From the NCBI GenBank assembly GCA_018267825.1, contig JAFDXR010000019.1:28630-92629 (forward strand): DNA of 64,000 nucleotides, in the 5' to 3' direction. Of the stretch, positions 7,444-16,592 are shown one piece after another. The DNA comes from Bacteroidota bacterium. GTDB lineage: Bacteria; Bacteroidota; Bacteroidia; B-17B0; Aurantibacillaceae. The notes under the pieces are model-generated. The model worked only from the letters and a program-made list of their open reading frames with translations. It was not told the DNA's origin and searched no databases. Position numbers and translations under genes: made by a program. Each line of letters starts with the position of its first letter. Position 1 is the stretch's first letter.

Positions 7444-8676
7444 TTAGGTTGTATGATGTAAACTTTCTTCCAGGAACGGGTGATTTTTCACCAGTAACGG
7501 TGCTTTGGTCAGGTTGCGGAGAACCACAAACAGGAACAAACCAAGGAAGAATAAGAATGAACCCAGTTCCATCCAGCTCAGGCCTGTCCAGGCATGACCA
7601 ACAGTACCAGGCATTACAATCATAATCACATCTAAATAGTGACCAATAAAGATGATTGTACCAACGAACATCAGGAAGAAGAAATTACGTTTGCTGTCGC
7701 GGCTCATCAGCATAATCATCGGGAATGCGAAGTTTACAAAGAATACAGTCCACATAAGGGCTTTATAACTTTCCCAACGGGTCTGGAAATAAACCACCTC
7801 TTCAGGTATATCGGAATACCAGATGAGCATGAACTGAGAGAAGTAAAGGTAAGTCCAGAGGAAAGAAATGGCGAACATCCATTTACCCAAATCGTGAATA
7901 GTACTTTCGGTAACATACTCGAGGTAACCCAGGCGTTTTAACCAAACCACCAGCATGGTAATAGTTACCAGGGCGCTGATCCACATACCGGAGAACGTAT
8001 ACCATCCGAATAATGTAGAGAACCAGTGTGTATCGATACTCATTACCCAATCCCATGAAGATGTAGAAGATGTTACGGCAAACACAACCATGAACCATGC
8101 GCCGAGTTTAATGTTTTTCCAGTGGAAGCTGTTGTTTGTATCTTTATCCAGTTTATCGGCCTCACGCGAGTTTTTTACAAGTTTCCATGTAAACCAGCTC
8201 CAGCCTATCATATAAAGAATGGTACGTATCCACCAGAAGACACCAAAGTATCCGATTTTGTCGGCAATCACTTTATCGTAATGCTGGCTGCCTGCATCAG
8301 CCACACCGGATAACATCCAGTGGTAGATATGATGAACCTGAAGCTGACCCAGAATAAAGAACAGCAACAAAATGCTAACACCCCATTGTACATACATGGC
8401 AACACCTTCGATCACACGTTTTACCGTGGTAGCCCAACCTGCTTCGGCAGCATATTGTAAGCCCAGGAAGAATGCAGCGGCCAGACCAATAGCCATAAAG
8501 AAGAAGGAACCGGCAAAAATATTAGCCCAGGCACGGGTATGATGGTATTCAGGATCATCCGCTTGTTTGTCGAACGCAAACATCAAGGCAATACAGATCA
8601 ATCCGATCACCATCAGGGCGATGGAGAGCATCTTTGCTTTTGACGGAATTACGAAATTCAGTTTTTCAGTGTTCAT
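7444..8676 (-). CDS. actF: ACIII subunit ActF, quinol-binding-type membrane subunit
   Basis: 410 residues, about ten transmembrane helices, matching the ActF subunit (annotated in databases as quinol:cytochrome c oxidoreductase quinone-binding subunit 2). Recognisable features are the SSWDWVMSIDTHWFSTLFGWYTF segment in the middle (quoted here across positions 205-227), a helix with YFSQFMLIWYSDIPEE, and a conserved His in IIFIGHYLD. ActF is related in fold to half of the NrfD-like ActC and helps form the membrane proton-path part of Alternative Complex III. It follows actE by 27 bp and precedes ctaC. Confidence 0.92.
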   Translation of the reverse strand: MNTEKLNFVIPSKAKMLSIALMVIGLICIALMFAFDKQADDPEYHHTRAWANIFAGSFFFMAIGLAAAFFLGLQYAAEAGWATTVKRVIEGVAMYVQWGVSILLLFFILGQLQVHHIYHWMLSGVADAGSQHYDKVIADKIGYFGVFWWIRTILYMIGWSWFTWKLVKNSREADKLDKDTNNSFHWKNIKLGAWFMVVFAVTSSTSSWDWVMSIDTHWFSTLFGWYTFSGMWISALVTITMLVVWLKRLGYLEYVTESTIHDLGKWMFAISFLWTYLYFSQFMLIWYSDIPEEVVYFQTRWESYKALMWTVFFVNFAFPMIMLMSRDSKRNFFFLMFVGTIIFIGHYLDVIMIVMPGTVGHAWTGLSWMELGSFLFFLGLFLFVVLRNLTKAPLLVKNHPFLEESLHHTT

Positions 8677-8703
8677 ATTCTAGCTTCGTAAATTATATGT
8701 TCT

Positions 8704-9348
8704 TTATTTTACTTTTTTTGTTGAATCAGCTACTGCAGCGGCTGGTTTTGAACTGTCGGCGGCGGCTGTTGTTTTAGGTCCCTGTAATTTCTGTACATAG
8801 TACACCAGTTTCCAACGCTCTTCCTGGGTCAGGAGCGGCGCATGAGGGCCCATCAGACCTTTACCGTAGGTAATGGAATGGAAAATTTTTCCCTCAGGAA
8901 GATTCTTCAGTGTACCGTTATAGGCAGGAGGAGCACCAGGCAGTTTACCACCTACTTTTCCATCGCCACCACCGGTTGCACCGTGGCAGTGTACACAGAA
9001 TTTACCATATAATACTTCGCCTTCTTTTTCTACTTTTTCAGAATAAGCCAGAGGATTTTTCAGGTATAATCCGGCCTGCTCATACCCATCTGCTGTATTC
9101 GGATATACATAAGGCATGTAACCGCGTGCAATGGTTCCCTTTACAGGAGTCATGGCGCTATACACGGTATCGCCGTTAATAACCTGTGATCCGTAATACT
9201 CCAGAGACGGTGAGCGATACATATCAGGCATGAATTCCACACCCGGGCTGTTTGCATCTTTTTTACCGCATGAAGTAAAACCTGCCACTAACAAAGCAGT
9301 GAATGTACCGCAAGCTATTAGTTTTAGATTTTTATAAGACATGTTCAT
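8704..9348 (-). CDS. actE: ACIII subunit ActE, monohaem cytochrome c lipoprotein
   Basis: 214 residues. The signal peptide ends in a lipobox (AGFTSC, Cys at about residue 27), so the protein is tethered to the periplasmic face of the membrane. A single haem c site, FCVHCH, lies near residue 117, with a Met (GLMGPH) near residue 165 as likely axial ligand, and the domain ends in a YYVQKLQ helix typical of class I cytochromes c. The C-terminus is Ala/Lys-rich and low in complexity. In ACIII, ActE carries electrons from the multihaem ActA towards the oxidase. It lies between actD and actF. Confidence 0.92.
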   Translation of the reverse strand: MNMSYKNLKLIACGTFTALLVAGFTSCGKKDANSPGVEFMPDMYRSPSLEYYGSQVINGDTVYSAMTPVKGTIARGYMPYVYPNTADGYEQAGLYLKNPLAYSEKVEKEGEVLYGKFCVHCHGATGGGDGKVGGKLPGAPPAYNGTLKNLPEGKIFHSITYGKGLMGPHAPLLTQEERWKLVYYVQKLQGPKTTAAADSSKPAAAVADSTKKVK

Positions 9349-9368
9349 ATGAGTAATAATTTCTTCTA

Positions 9369-9917
9369 TTAGTATTTTGGTTCAATTGTCAGCGTTCCTT
9401 TGTAGTTTACTTCTTCAGCACCTGTAGCGCGTAAGATTTCATCTGCTTTTTTAGATTGCTCATCGTTAAGCTCTAAATAGATCAGGAACTTATCATCTGT
9501 AGTACGTGGATCCGGATTTTTTGCTTTAGCACCCGGAACCAGCCAGCAACGTAAAAAATACGTTAAAGCCATACCGTGAGCGGCGCAGAATACAGTTGAT
9601 TCGAATGTGATCGGAATGAATGCCGGCACGTTGAAATAATAGGCCCAGTTTGGTTTACCACCAATATCATTCGGCCAGTCGTGAACCATCATATACCACA
9701 TCATTAATGTAGCCAGTGATGTACCTGTGATACCGTAGATGAATGCACAAATTGCAATGCGTGTACGGGGAACACCAACAATCGGATCAATACCGTGAAT
9801 AGGGAATGGTGTAAAAACATCTTTGATACGGATACCGGAAGCGCGAAGCTTTTTACAGGCTTCCAATAGTGGCTCTTCATCGCCGAATACCCCGTGTATA
9901 ATTTGTTTAGTTGCCAT
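9369..9917 (-). CDS. actD: ACIII subunit ActD (DUF3341)
   Basis: 182 residues. The N-terminal soluble part (HGVFGDEEPLLEACKKLRASG) is the DUF3341 signature; two transmembrane helices at about residues 53-78 and 95-120 follow, then a soluble C-terminus ending in a LRATGAEEV motif. ActD is a small structural subunit of Alternative Complex III that contacts ActC and ActF on the cytoplasmic side. It is 48 bp downstream of actC and 20 bp upstream of actE. Confidence 0.93.
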   Translation of the reverse strand: MATKQIIHGVFGDEEPLLEACKKLRASGIRIKDVFTPFPIHGIDPIVGVPRTRIAICAFIYGITGTSLATLMMWYMMVHDWPNDIGGKPNWAYYFNVPAFIPITFESTVFCAAHGMALTYFLRCWLVPGAKAKNPDPRTTDDKFLIYLELNDEQSKKADEILRATGAEEVNYKGTLTIEPKY

Positions 9918-9965
9918 ATTTATCTAAATACTAAATTCTGTTTTTTTAATTTCTACGTTTTCCAA

Positions 9966-11354
9966 TTAATGGTGTGCATGTTCTGCAGCTGCTTTCTTTT
10001 GTGCTTCACCCGATGCTTTCAGGATGGTTTTTAACTCGGCCTGTGCAATAACAGGGAATGTACGTGAGTAAAGCAGGAAGAATGTTCCGAACATACCGAT
10101 GGTTCCAACAAAAATACCGATATCGATAAATGATGGTGTATAGGTTGTCCAGGTAGAAGGTAAATACGTACGGCACAGTGTAGGTACGATGATTACGAAA
10201 CGCTCGAACCACATACCGATGTTCACTACGATAGACAGGATAAATGTAGCTACCAGAGAGGTACGGATTTTTTTGAACCAGAATAATTGCGGGGAAATTA
10301 CGTTGCAGGTCATCATCGCCCAGTAACTCCAGGCCAGAGGACCGGTAGCACGGTTAAGGAATGCATATTGCTCCCACTCTACACCAGAGTACCATGCAAT
10401 AAATAACTCGGTTAAATATGCCACACCCACAATAGAACCCGTTACGATGATTACGATGTTCATGTATTCAACGTGTTTGATAGTCAGGTAAGCTTCGAGT
10501 TTGTATACTTTACGAACGATTAACATAAGGGTTAATACCATCGCGAAACCGGAGAATACCGCACCCGATACGAAGTATGGAGGGAAGATGGTCGTGTGCC
10601 ATCCCGGTACTACCGAAGTAGCAAAGTCAAAGGATACAATCGAGTGAACCGAGAATACGAGTGGTGTAGATAAACCAGCGAGTACCAGGGATACTTCTTC
10701 AAAACGGCTCCAGTGACGAACGCTTCCACCCCAACCGAAGCTGGCTAAAGCATACACTTTTTTAGCAAGCGGTTTGATAGCACGGTCGCGGATCATCGCG
10801 AAATCAGGAATCAGACCGATATACCAGAATACAACCGATACGGAGAAATAAGTAGAAACCGCAAACACGTCCCATAATAATGGTGAGTTGAAGTTAGGCC
10901 ACAGGGAACCGAACTGGTTTGGTAAAGGGAATAACATATAATCTAACCAGGGACGACCGGTGTGTAATGTTACGAAGATGGCCGCACACATTACCGCGAA
11001 GATCGTCATCGCTTCCGCTGAACGGTTGATCGCCATACGCCATTTCTGACGGAACAGCAATAATACCGCTGAAATCAGTGTACCAGCGTGACCAATACCG
11101 ATCCACCATACGAAGTTGGTGATATCCCATGCCCAGTCAACCCCGTTGTTGGAGCCCCATGCCCCGATACCTACACCAATGGTGTAAGCCAAACATCCAA
11201 GTCCCCAGGTAAATGAGAGAACGGAAATGGTGAAAATAACATACCATGCTTTGCTTGCCTTTCCTTCGATAGGCGCAATAATATCATCAGTGATATTTCG
11301 GTACGTTTTATTACCGATAATCAACGGTTCCCTTATCTGTGATTCTGCGTGCAT
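9966..11354 (-). CDS. actC: ACIII subunit ActC, NrfD/PsrC-family quinol-binding subunit
   Basis: 462 residues with about ten transmembrane helices in the NrfD/PsrC pattern. Family landmarks: GIGHAGTLISAVLLL near residue 90, LHTGRPWL near 130, and SVHSIVSFDF near 240, which include residues implicated in quinol binding near the Fe-S subunit. The C-terminus is His-rich (HAHH). ActC anchors ActB and is the principal quinol-oxidising membrane subunit of ACIII. It follows actB by 40 bp. Confidence 0.95.
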   Translation of the reverse strand: MHAESQIREPLIIGNKTYRNITDDIIAPIEGKASKAWYVIFTISVLSFTWGLGCLAYTIGVGIGAWGSNNGVDWAWDITNFVWWIGIGHAGTLISAVLLLFRQKWRMAINRSAEAMTIFAVMCAAIFVTLHTGRPWLDYMLFPLPNQFGSLWPNFNSPLLWDVFAVSTYFSVSVVFWYIGLIPDFAMIRDRAIKPLAKKVYALASFGWGGSVRHWSRFEEVSLVLAGLSTPLVFSVHSIVSFDFATSVVPGWHTTIFPPYFVSGAVFSGFAMVLTLMLIVRKVYKLEAYLTIKHVEYMNIVIIVTGSIVGVAYLTELFIAWYSGVEWEQYAFLNRATGPLAWSYWAMMTCNVISPQLFWFKKIRTSLVATFILSIVVNIGMWFERFVIIVPTLCRTYLPSTWTTYTPSFIDIGIFVGTIGMFGTFFLLYSRTFPVIAQAELKTILKASGEAQKKAAAEHAHH

Positions 11355-11394
11355 ATCTGTATCTTAATTTTTTAGTTCTTAAATTATGTTCAGT

Positions 11395-14300
11395 TTATGA
11401 ATGTTTCTCTTCCGCTTTTTTCTCTTCGTGTCCTTCGTGTTTTGCAGGAGCGCCTTCTTCGTGAAGAATTGGCTCTTCCTGGTTTCTTACTTTCAGGAGG
11501 TAAGATACGGTTGGTTTGATCCCTACTTCTTCGAGCAGATAGTAGTTTTTGTCATCACTGCGCCATTTGGTTACTTCCGATTTTTCATCGTTGGCATCAC
11601 CAAACATAATCGCATTTGTAGGACATACCTGCTGACAAGCTGTTTTGATTGAACCGTCTACCAGTGGCGTTCCGGCTTTTTTCGCTTCGAGTTTACCAGC
11701 CTGTAAACGTTGCTGACACATCGAACATTTTTCCATAACACCACGGCTGCGTACAACTACATCAGGGTTCAGAACCATACGGCCCAGATCCTGGTGAGCA
11801 GGGTTGATATCAGCGAACATTTCATTGGCATTGTAATTAAACCAGTTGAAACGGCGTACTTTGAAAGGACAGTTGTTTGCACAGTAACGTGTACCGATAC
11901 AACGGTTATAGGTCATCATGTTCAGACCTTCGGTGCTGTGGCTTGTGGCCAGTACCGGACATACCGTTTCGCAAGGAGCGTGGTTACAGTGCTGACACAT
12001 CATCGGCTGGAACGTTACCTTCGGATTGTTGGAAGGTGTTTCCATATCGAGGTACATTTGTTTTGTACCAATGTTACCGTCTTTAGCCGCTTTTTCTTTG
12101 GTCATATCCGAAGTATAGTAACGATCGATACGCAACCAATGCATGCTACGGGTTTTGGCTACTTCGGCTTTACCTACCACGTGTACGTTGTTTTCTACTG
12201 TACAGGCTACAACGCAGGCAGAACAACCAATACATGAAGTCATATCGATGGTTAATCCCCATTTATGGTTCATGCGCGGGAACTCATCCCACAGGTCAAT
12301 TTTGCTGACATGTTTTTTACCACCGCCGTGAACAGGTAATTCTGCTTCCGGATTCCATGCTTCTTTCGGCAGGTTTTTATATTCATTGAGGCTTACTTCA
12401 CGAAGAATGTACTCTTCGCGGCCCATGATGGTATGTTGAATTTGTGTGGAAGCAAACAGGTGTTCTTCGTTGGTTTTAGCCACAGAAGCCGTGTAAGCTA
12501 CATTCTGGAATGTATCGTTGATAACCGATACCATAGGGAATGCATTAACACCTACCGGTTTACCTTCCTGCATAGCAACACGCAGTGTTTCAGCAGTACG
12601 TCCATACCCCAGTGCTAAACCAATTGTGCCAGGAGCCTGGCCCGGTTGCGGGAACACAGGAACTTTAACAGCAACACCATTTACGGTGAGGTCAACGATA
12701 GAACCGATGATGTCCTGGCGGAGCATTTCATTCAGGCCTAATTGTTTCACATCGGCCGGAGCCATGGTGATGTAGTTGTCCCAGGTTACTTTAGAGATAG
12801 GATCCGGTAATTCCTGTAACCAAGGGTTATTGCTTTGGTTACCGTTACCTAAACCTACTTTTTCATAAATCGCTAATTCAAATTGTCCGCCACCTTTTAC
12901 AGAAGTTGCCATAGAGGCTGCTTTGTTATAATCCGGTGTCGGCATGGCTACAGCTGCTACCTCTGTTTTTGGTGCGGCATGCATCTCATGTTTTACAGTG
13001 TCTTCGTTGGCTACCAGTTCAGCCATTGCTACCGCTACACCATTCATCAATGGTTTACCGGTGCTGTCGATAGCCATAGGAGCAATCGGAAGGTCTTTTG
13101 CTACAGCTACTTTCAATACACCATCGTGTAAAGTATGAGCCCAGAAAGAAGCGAAGTCTAAATATTTACCTTGTTGCGGGAATACATGGTTATTCCAGTA
13201 TCCCTGTAAGTATGCTAAATAGTCGGCTTTGATACCGGCCCATTTCAATAATGAATCCTGTGCCTGGCGTGTACCACCATTTTTGCTTTTTGCAAATACC
13301 GGGTTAATGGTTGGTTGCTGTAAGCTGTAGTGACCACGTTTTGGATTGGCATCACCCCATGATTCGAGGTAGTTATGATCCGGACAAACATACGTCGCTA
13401 ATTTCGACGTTTCATCCATCACCTGAGAGAACGATACTTTTACCTTGGCTTTAGCATAAGCTGCTTCAAATTTCAGGGAAGCAGGTGCCGTATAAACCGG
13501 GTTACAGTTATATGTAATGAGTGTATCTACTTTACCGGCGTTCAGATCGCTTACAAGCTGGATAAATTCTTTATCATCACCTTGTTTCAGCATGTAGTGG
13601 TTATCGATGTCTACGGTTTTGCCATAGTTATCGAGCATTTTATTGATACCTGCTACGAGTGTCTGAATACCTTCGTCGTTAGAACCGGCAACTACCAGTG
13701 ATTTACCACTATTGCCAACAAGTTCTTTTGCGATTTTTGAAATTTTAGCTGAAGCTTCAGCAGAAGAAATTTTTGAATCTCCTGAAACTTTTGCATTACC
13801 GGTAGCAGAAGCTACTTCATTGAATAATGCTACCGCTACTTTACCAAATTCAGAAGGTTTAACCATGAAACGTTCGTCGGCATTGGCACCGGTGAGCGAC
13901 AGGTTAGCTTCGAAATGATAGTGTTTGCTCATTTCCAGGTTTTCGCGCGATACCTTGCGGCCTGCGCTGTACTGACCTGCAAATTCAACAGGACTCAGCC
14001 ATGTACCTACAAAGTCGCAGGCAATACCTACGATGGTTTTGGCTTTGCTGAAATCGTAAGAAGGAATAACCGATTTACCGAATACATTTTTGCTTGCTTT
14101 CGATAAAGCGTTGTATGAAATAGCGTCGTAAGTAACAACTTTTGTATTCGGATGTTTTGCAGTAAACTCAGCAATCACAGCCTTTGTAGAAGGACTGATG
14201 ATGGTAGAAGTTAAAATAACCGTGTTGCCTGAGGAAACTGATTTGGTGATGGCATCATCCACATTTTTCCAGCTGGTGTATTCGCCTTTGAAGGTCGGAC

Positions 14301-14751
14301 CCTGTAAACGGGCACCATCATATAAACTTAATACAGAAGCCTGGATACGGGCATTCGACGAACCTTTATTGATTTTGGAAAGTTCGTTACCATCCACACG
14401 GATAGGACGACCTTCGCGGGTTTTAACGAGAACTGAAGCGTAATCGTGACCATCGTAGAACGTTGATGCATAGAAGTTCGCCACACCTGGTGTTACTTCT
14501 TCCGGTTTTACAACGTAAGGAATCGCTTTGTTTACAGGAGTTTCACAGGCTGCGAGGGCAACTGCAGCTGTTGAAAAGCCCATTACTTTCAGGAAGTCAC
14601 GACGGCTGGTGCCTTTAGAGTCATCTTCTTTGCCTGCCAGGAAATCTCCGATTGGTAATGGCTCCGCAAATTCGTTGTTTTTGTTTTGCAAAAACTCAGG
14701 ACTGTCTGTTAATTCAGGTAATCCTTTCCAGTATCTTTTTGACATAGTCAT
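11395..14751 (-). CDS. actB: ACIII subunit ActB, Tat-exported molybdopterin-like/Fe-S fusion
   Basis: 1118 residues. A twin-arginine signal (TSRRDFLKVMG, residues 48-58) is followed by a large domain of the molybdopterin oxidoreductase fold, which in ACIII carries no cofactor, and a C-terminal ferredoxin-like domain from about residue 835. Cysteine clusters: CIGCSAC with a fourth Cys; CQHC with APCETVC; CIGTRYC with NNC, where Thr replaces the second Cys as expected for the single [3Fe-4S] cluster; and CSMC paired with ACQQVC. This gives three [4Fe-4S] and one [3Fe-4S] sites, relaying electrons from quinol to the ActA haems. It lies 37 bp after actA. A start at the second Met (residue 3) is possible. 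Confidence 0.96.
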   Translation of the reverse strand: MTMSKRYWKGLPELTDSPEFLQNKNNEFAEPLPIGDFLAGKEDDSKGTSRRDFLKVMGFSTAAVALAACETPVNKAIPYVVKPEEVTPGVANFYASTFYDGHDYASVLVKTREGRPIRVDGNELSKINKGSSNARIQASVLSLYDGARLQGPTFKGEYTSWKNVDDAITKSVSSGNTVILTSTIISPSTKAVIAEFTAKHPNTKVVTYDAISYNALSKASKNVFGKSVIPSYDFSKAKTIVGIACDFVGTWLSPVEFAGQYSAGRKVSRENLEMSKHYHFEANLSLTGANADERFMVKPSEFGKVAVALFNEVASATGNAKVSGDSKISSAEASAKISKIAKELVGNSGKSLVVAGSNDEGIQTLVAGINKMLDNYGKTVDIDNHYMLKQGDDKEFIQLVSDLNAGKVDTLITYNCNPVYTAPASLKFEAAYAKAKVKVSFSQVMDETSKLATYVCPDHNYLESWGDANPKRGHYSLQQPTINPVFAKSKNGGTRQAQDSLLKWAGIKADYLAYLQGYWNNHVFPQQGKYLDFASFWAHTLHDGVLKVAVAKDLPIAPMAIDSTGKPLMNGVAVAMAELVANEDTVKHEMHAAPKTEVAAVAMPTPDYNKAASMATSVKGGGQFELAIYEKVGLGNGNQSNNPWLQELPDPISKVTWDNYITMAPADVKQLGLNEMLRQDIIGSIVDLTVNGVAVKVPVFPQPGQAPGTIGLALGYGRTAETLRVAMQEGKPVGVNAFPMVSVINDTFQNVAYTASVAKTNEEHLFASTQIQHTIMGREEYILREVSLNEYKNLPKEAWNPEAELPVHGGGKKHVSKIDLWDEFPRMNHKWGLTIDMTSCIGCSACVVACTVENNVHVVGKAEVAKTRSMHWLRIDRYYTSDMTKEKAAKDGNIGTKQMYLDMETPSNNPKVTFQPMMCQHCNHAPCETVCPVLATSHSTEGLNMMTYNRCIGTRYCANNCPFKVRRFNWFNYNANEMFADINPAHQDLGRMVLNPDVVVRSRGVMEKCSMCQQRLQAGKLEAKKAGTPLVDGSIKTACQQVCPTNAIMFGDANDEKSEVTKWRSDDKNYYLLEEVGIKPTVSYLLKVRNQEEPILHEEGAPAKHEGHEEKKAEEKHS

Positions 14752-14788
14752 TTTTTAAAATATATTCTGAATAATTACTGGTTTACTA

Positions 14789-16075
14789 TTAATAGTGACA
14801 TTTACCACACTCTAAACCACCGATTTTTTCAACGGTGAATTTCACGTCATACTGTCCTTTGTATTTTTCTTTCAGGGCAGCGTGCAATTTGTCGTAATAA
14901 GCATTGCCTTCCATGGCCACTTCTGTTTTGCGGTGACACTCAATACACCATTTCATGGTCAATGGATTTTTCTGCTCAACAGTCGTCATTTTTTTCACAT
15001 CACCGTGGCAGGTAGCACATTCCTGTTTACCTACTACCACGTGTTGCTGGTGAGAGAAGTAAACGAAATCAGGAAGTGTATAAACTTTCACCCATTTGAT
15101 CGGGTTTTGTTTTGTAACATCGTAATTACCTGTGTTAGGGTCGAAACCGGCAGCAGCGTGGATTTTAGCAATCTCTGTTTTACCGGTGGTAGGACCTTCC
15201 TGGATACCTTTGTGGCAGTTCATACACACGTTCACTGTAGGGATACCGGCGTGACGTGATTTTTCTACAGAGTTGTGGCAGTACTGGCAAGCGATCTCAT
15301 TGTCGCCCGCGTGAATTTTATGAGAGAATTTGATTGGCTGCTCAGGATGATATCCTTTTTGAGTTTCCCAATCGTAGTATACACCGATATCGTAACATGC
15401 ATCCCAGCATGATTTCATACCACCGAATACAAGAATAATAGAGAACACGCCAACCAGACGACGGTGGCTGCCCATCCATTGTTTAATCTCTTCCCAGTAT
15501 GTAAGCGATTGTTCTTCCGGTTTACCTTCTTTACGGTTAGCGGCGTTCTGCATGGCAAAACGTACGCTGCGTAATGCACCGGCTACTAAAGCGATGATCA
15601 CGATAGCACCCAGTAAAAGGTATAAAGGATCGATACCGCTTGCAGCTTCTGTTCCTGCAACTTCACCACCGGTAGTTGTTGTCGTGGTAGTTGGTTTGTC
15701 AGGCGGTGGATTTTTGATGTAGGCAATGATGGCATCTACATCTTTATCGTTGAGCTGACCTTCGAATACGGTCATGGCTGCTTTACCATTGTCGGCATAC
15801 AGCTTGGTAGCATACGCATCACCTGATTTGATAACCTTTTCGTTATTCATGATCCAGGCGTGCAACCAGGCCTCTGCAGGCTTTGGTACACGGTCGAATA
15901 CGCCGGCAAGGCCGGGACCAGTTAACTTTTGAGCACCGAGGCTGTGACAAACAGCACAATTTTGCTTAAACAACTTGGCACCATCCTGAGCTTTTAAGCC
16001 AAATGAAAAGGTAAAAATCAGGAAAACCGCGCCGAATAAGGATTTGAATGAGAAGTGAGACATAAGTTTATTCAT
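14789..16075 (-). CDS. actA: ACIII subunit ActA, multihaem cytochrome c with an extra N-terminal haem domain
   Basis: 428 residues from the ATG at 16075, which places a signal peptide (MNKLMSHFSF to GLKAQ) at the N-terminus; a 15-residue longer form would need a GTG. A class I cytochrome c domain comes first (CAVCH at residue 40), then a Thr-rich linker, two transmembrane segments (about 150-172 and 207-222) and the pentahaem domain with CQYCH (263), CMNCH (284), CATCH (353), CIECH (377) and CGKCH (423): six haem sites in all. ActA passes electrons from ActB to ActE or the oxidase. It is the first gene of the operon. Confidence 0.94.
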   Translation of the reverse strand: MNKLMSHFSFKSLFGAVFLIFTFSFGLKAQDGAKLFKQNCAVCHSLGAQKLTGPGLAGVFDRVPKPAEAWLHAWIMNNEKVIKSGDAYATKLYADNGKAAMTVFEGQLNDKDVDAIIAYIKNPPPDKPTTTTTTTGGEVAGTEAASGIDPLYLLLGAIVIIALVAGALRSVRFAMQNAANRKEGKPEEQSLTYWEEIKQWMGSHRRLVGVFSIILVFGGMKSCWDACYDIGVYYDWETQKGYHPEQPIKFSHKIHAGDNEIACQYCHNSVEKSRHAGIPTVNVCMNCHKGIQEGPTTGKTEIAKIHAAAGFDPNTGNYDVTKQNPIKWVKVYTLPDFVYFSHQQHVVVGKQECATCHGDVKKMTTVEQKNPLTMKWCIECHRKTEVAMEGNAYYDKLHAALKEKYKGQYDVKFTVEKIGGLECGKCHY

Positions 16076-16131
16076 ATTTTGAGTACGAATTTTGTGTGTT
16101 TTATGGCGGTATAATGACACTTTTATGACAG

Positions 16132-16179
16132 AAATACGGTGGCAAATTTAACAGAAGATCGTATACGAAATCCGTATTT
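16132..16179 (-). promoter_or_regulatory. act operon promoter region: TAAATTTG flanked by an inverted repeat
   Basis: On the minus strand TAAATTTG (16150-16143) matches the TAnnTTTG -7 element, about 70 bp upstream of the actA ATG. No good TTG lies at -33. An 8-bp inverted repeat, AAATACGG (16132-16139) and CCGTATTT (16172-16179), brackets this element, as an operator might. Confidence 0.4.
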
Positions 16180-16444
16180 TTTTAATTTTATTAACATTTA
16201 ATCTAATTTATAATTATTCTAAATAAGTTTCAGAAAATGCTTTTGGTTTTTGTAGATGAAACGCAAAAATTTACTGATGAATTTCATTTTTCGCATTTCC
16301 TCATTCCAACCCGGATCACCTGTGGTAATAAGGCTTTTGCAAAACCCCAACCTGAAAGGATTTCAGCGCCATCCTGCTAAATTTACTATAACATATACCA
16401 ATTCATACCGCCAAAACTTAATGAAAATCATGGTTTACCATGAG
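16180..16444. other. Divergent intergenic region, no gene seen
   Basis: AT-rich spacer between the divergent actA and PorE-like genes. A 66-codon frame at 16256-16456 on the plus strand lacks a family match or plausible context and overlaps the downstream promoter. No RNA signature recognised. Confidence 0.5.
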
Positions 16445-16472
16445 TTGGATTCGTAATCAATGCGTACATTTG
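16445..16472 (+). promoter_or_regulatory. Promoter of the PorE-like gene
   Basis: TTG (16445-16447), 17-nt spacer, TACATTTG (16465-16472). This predicts a leader of about 115 nt before the ATG at 16593, which contains the direct repeat CAGGTCAAGTCAGGTCAG (16525-16542). Confidence 0.5.
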
Positions 16473-16592
16473 AAAATCACGTTACATGTGTTCTTCGTTT
16501 CCTGATAGCCCTGAATACCACGCCAGGTCAAGTCAGGTCAGCATAGCGTGTTTAAAGTCACTTTTTTTACATTAACCAGAGATTTATATTCT

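Noticed and set aside
16256..16456. Plus-strand 66-codon frame upstream of the PorE-like gene
   Set aside because: No signal peptide, family or conserved start; it overlaps the promoter of the next gene. Treated as chance.
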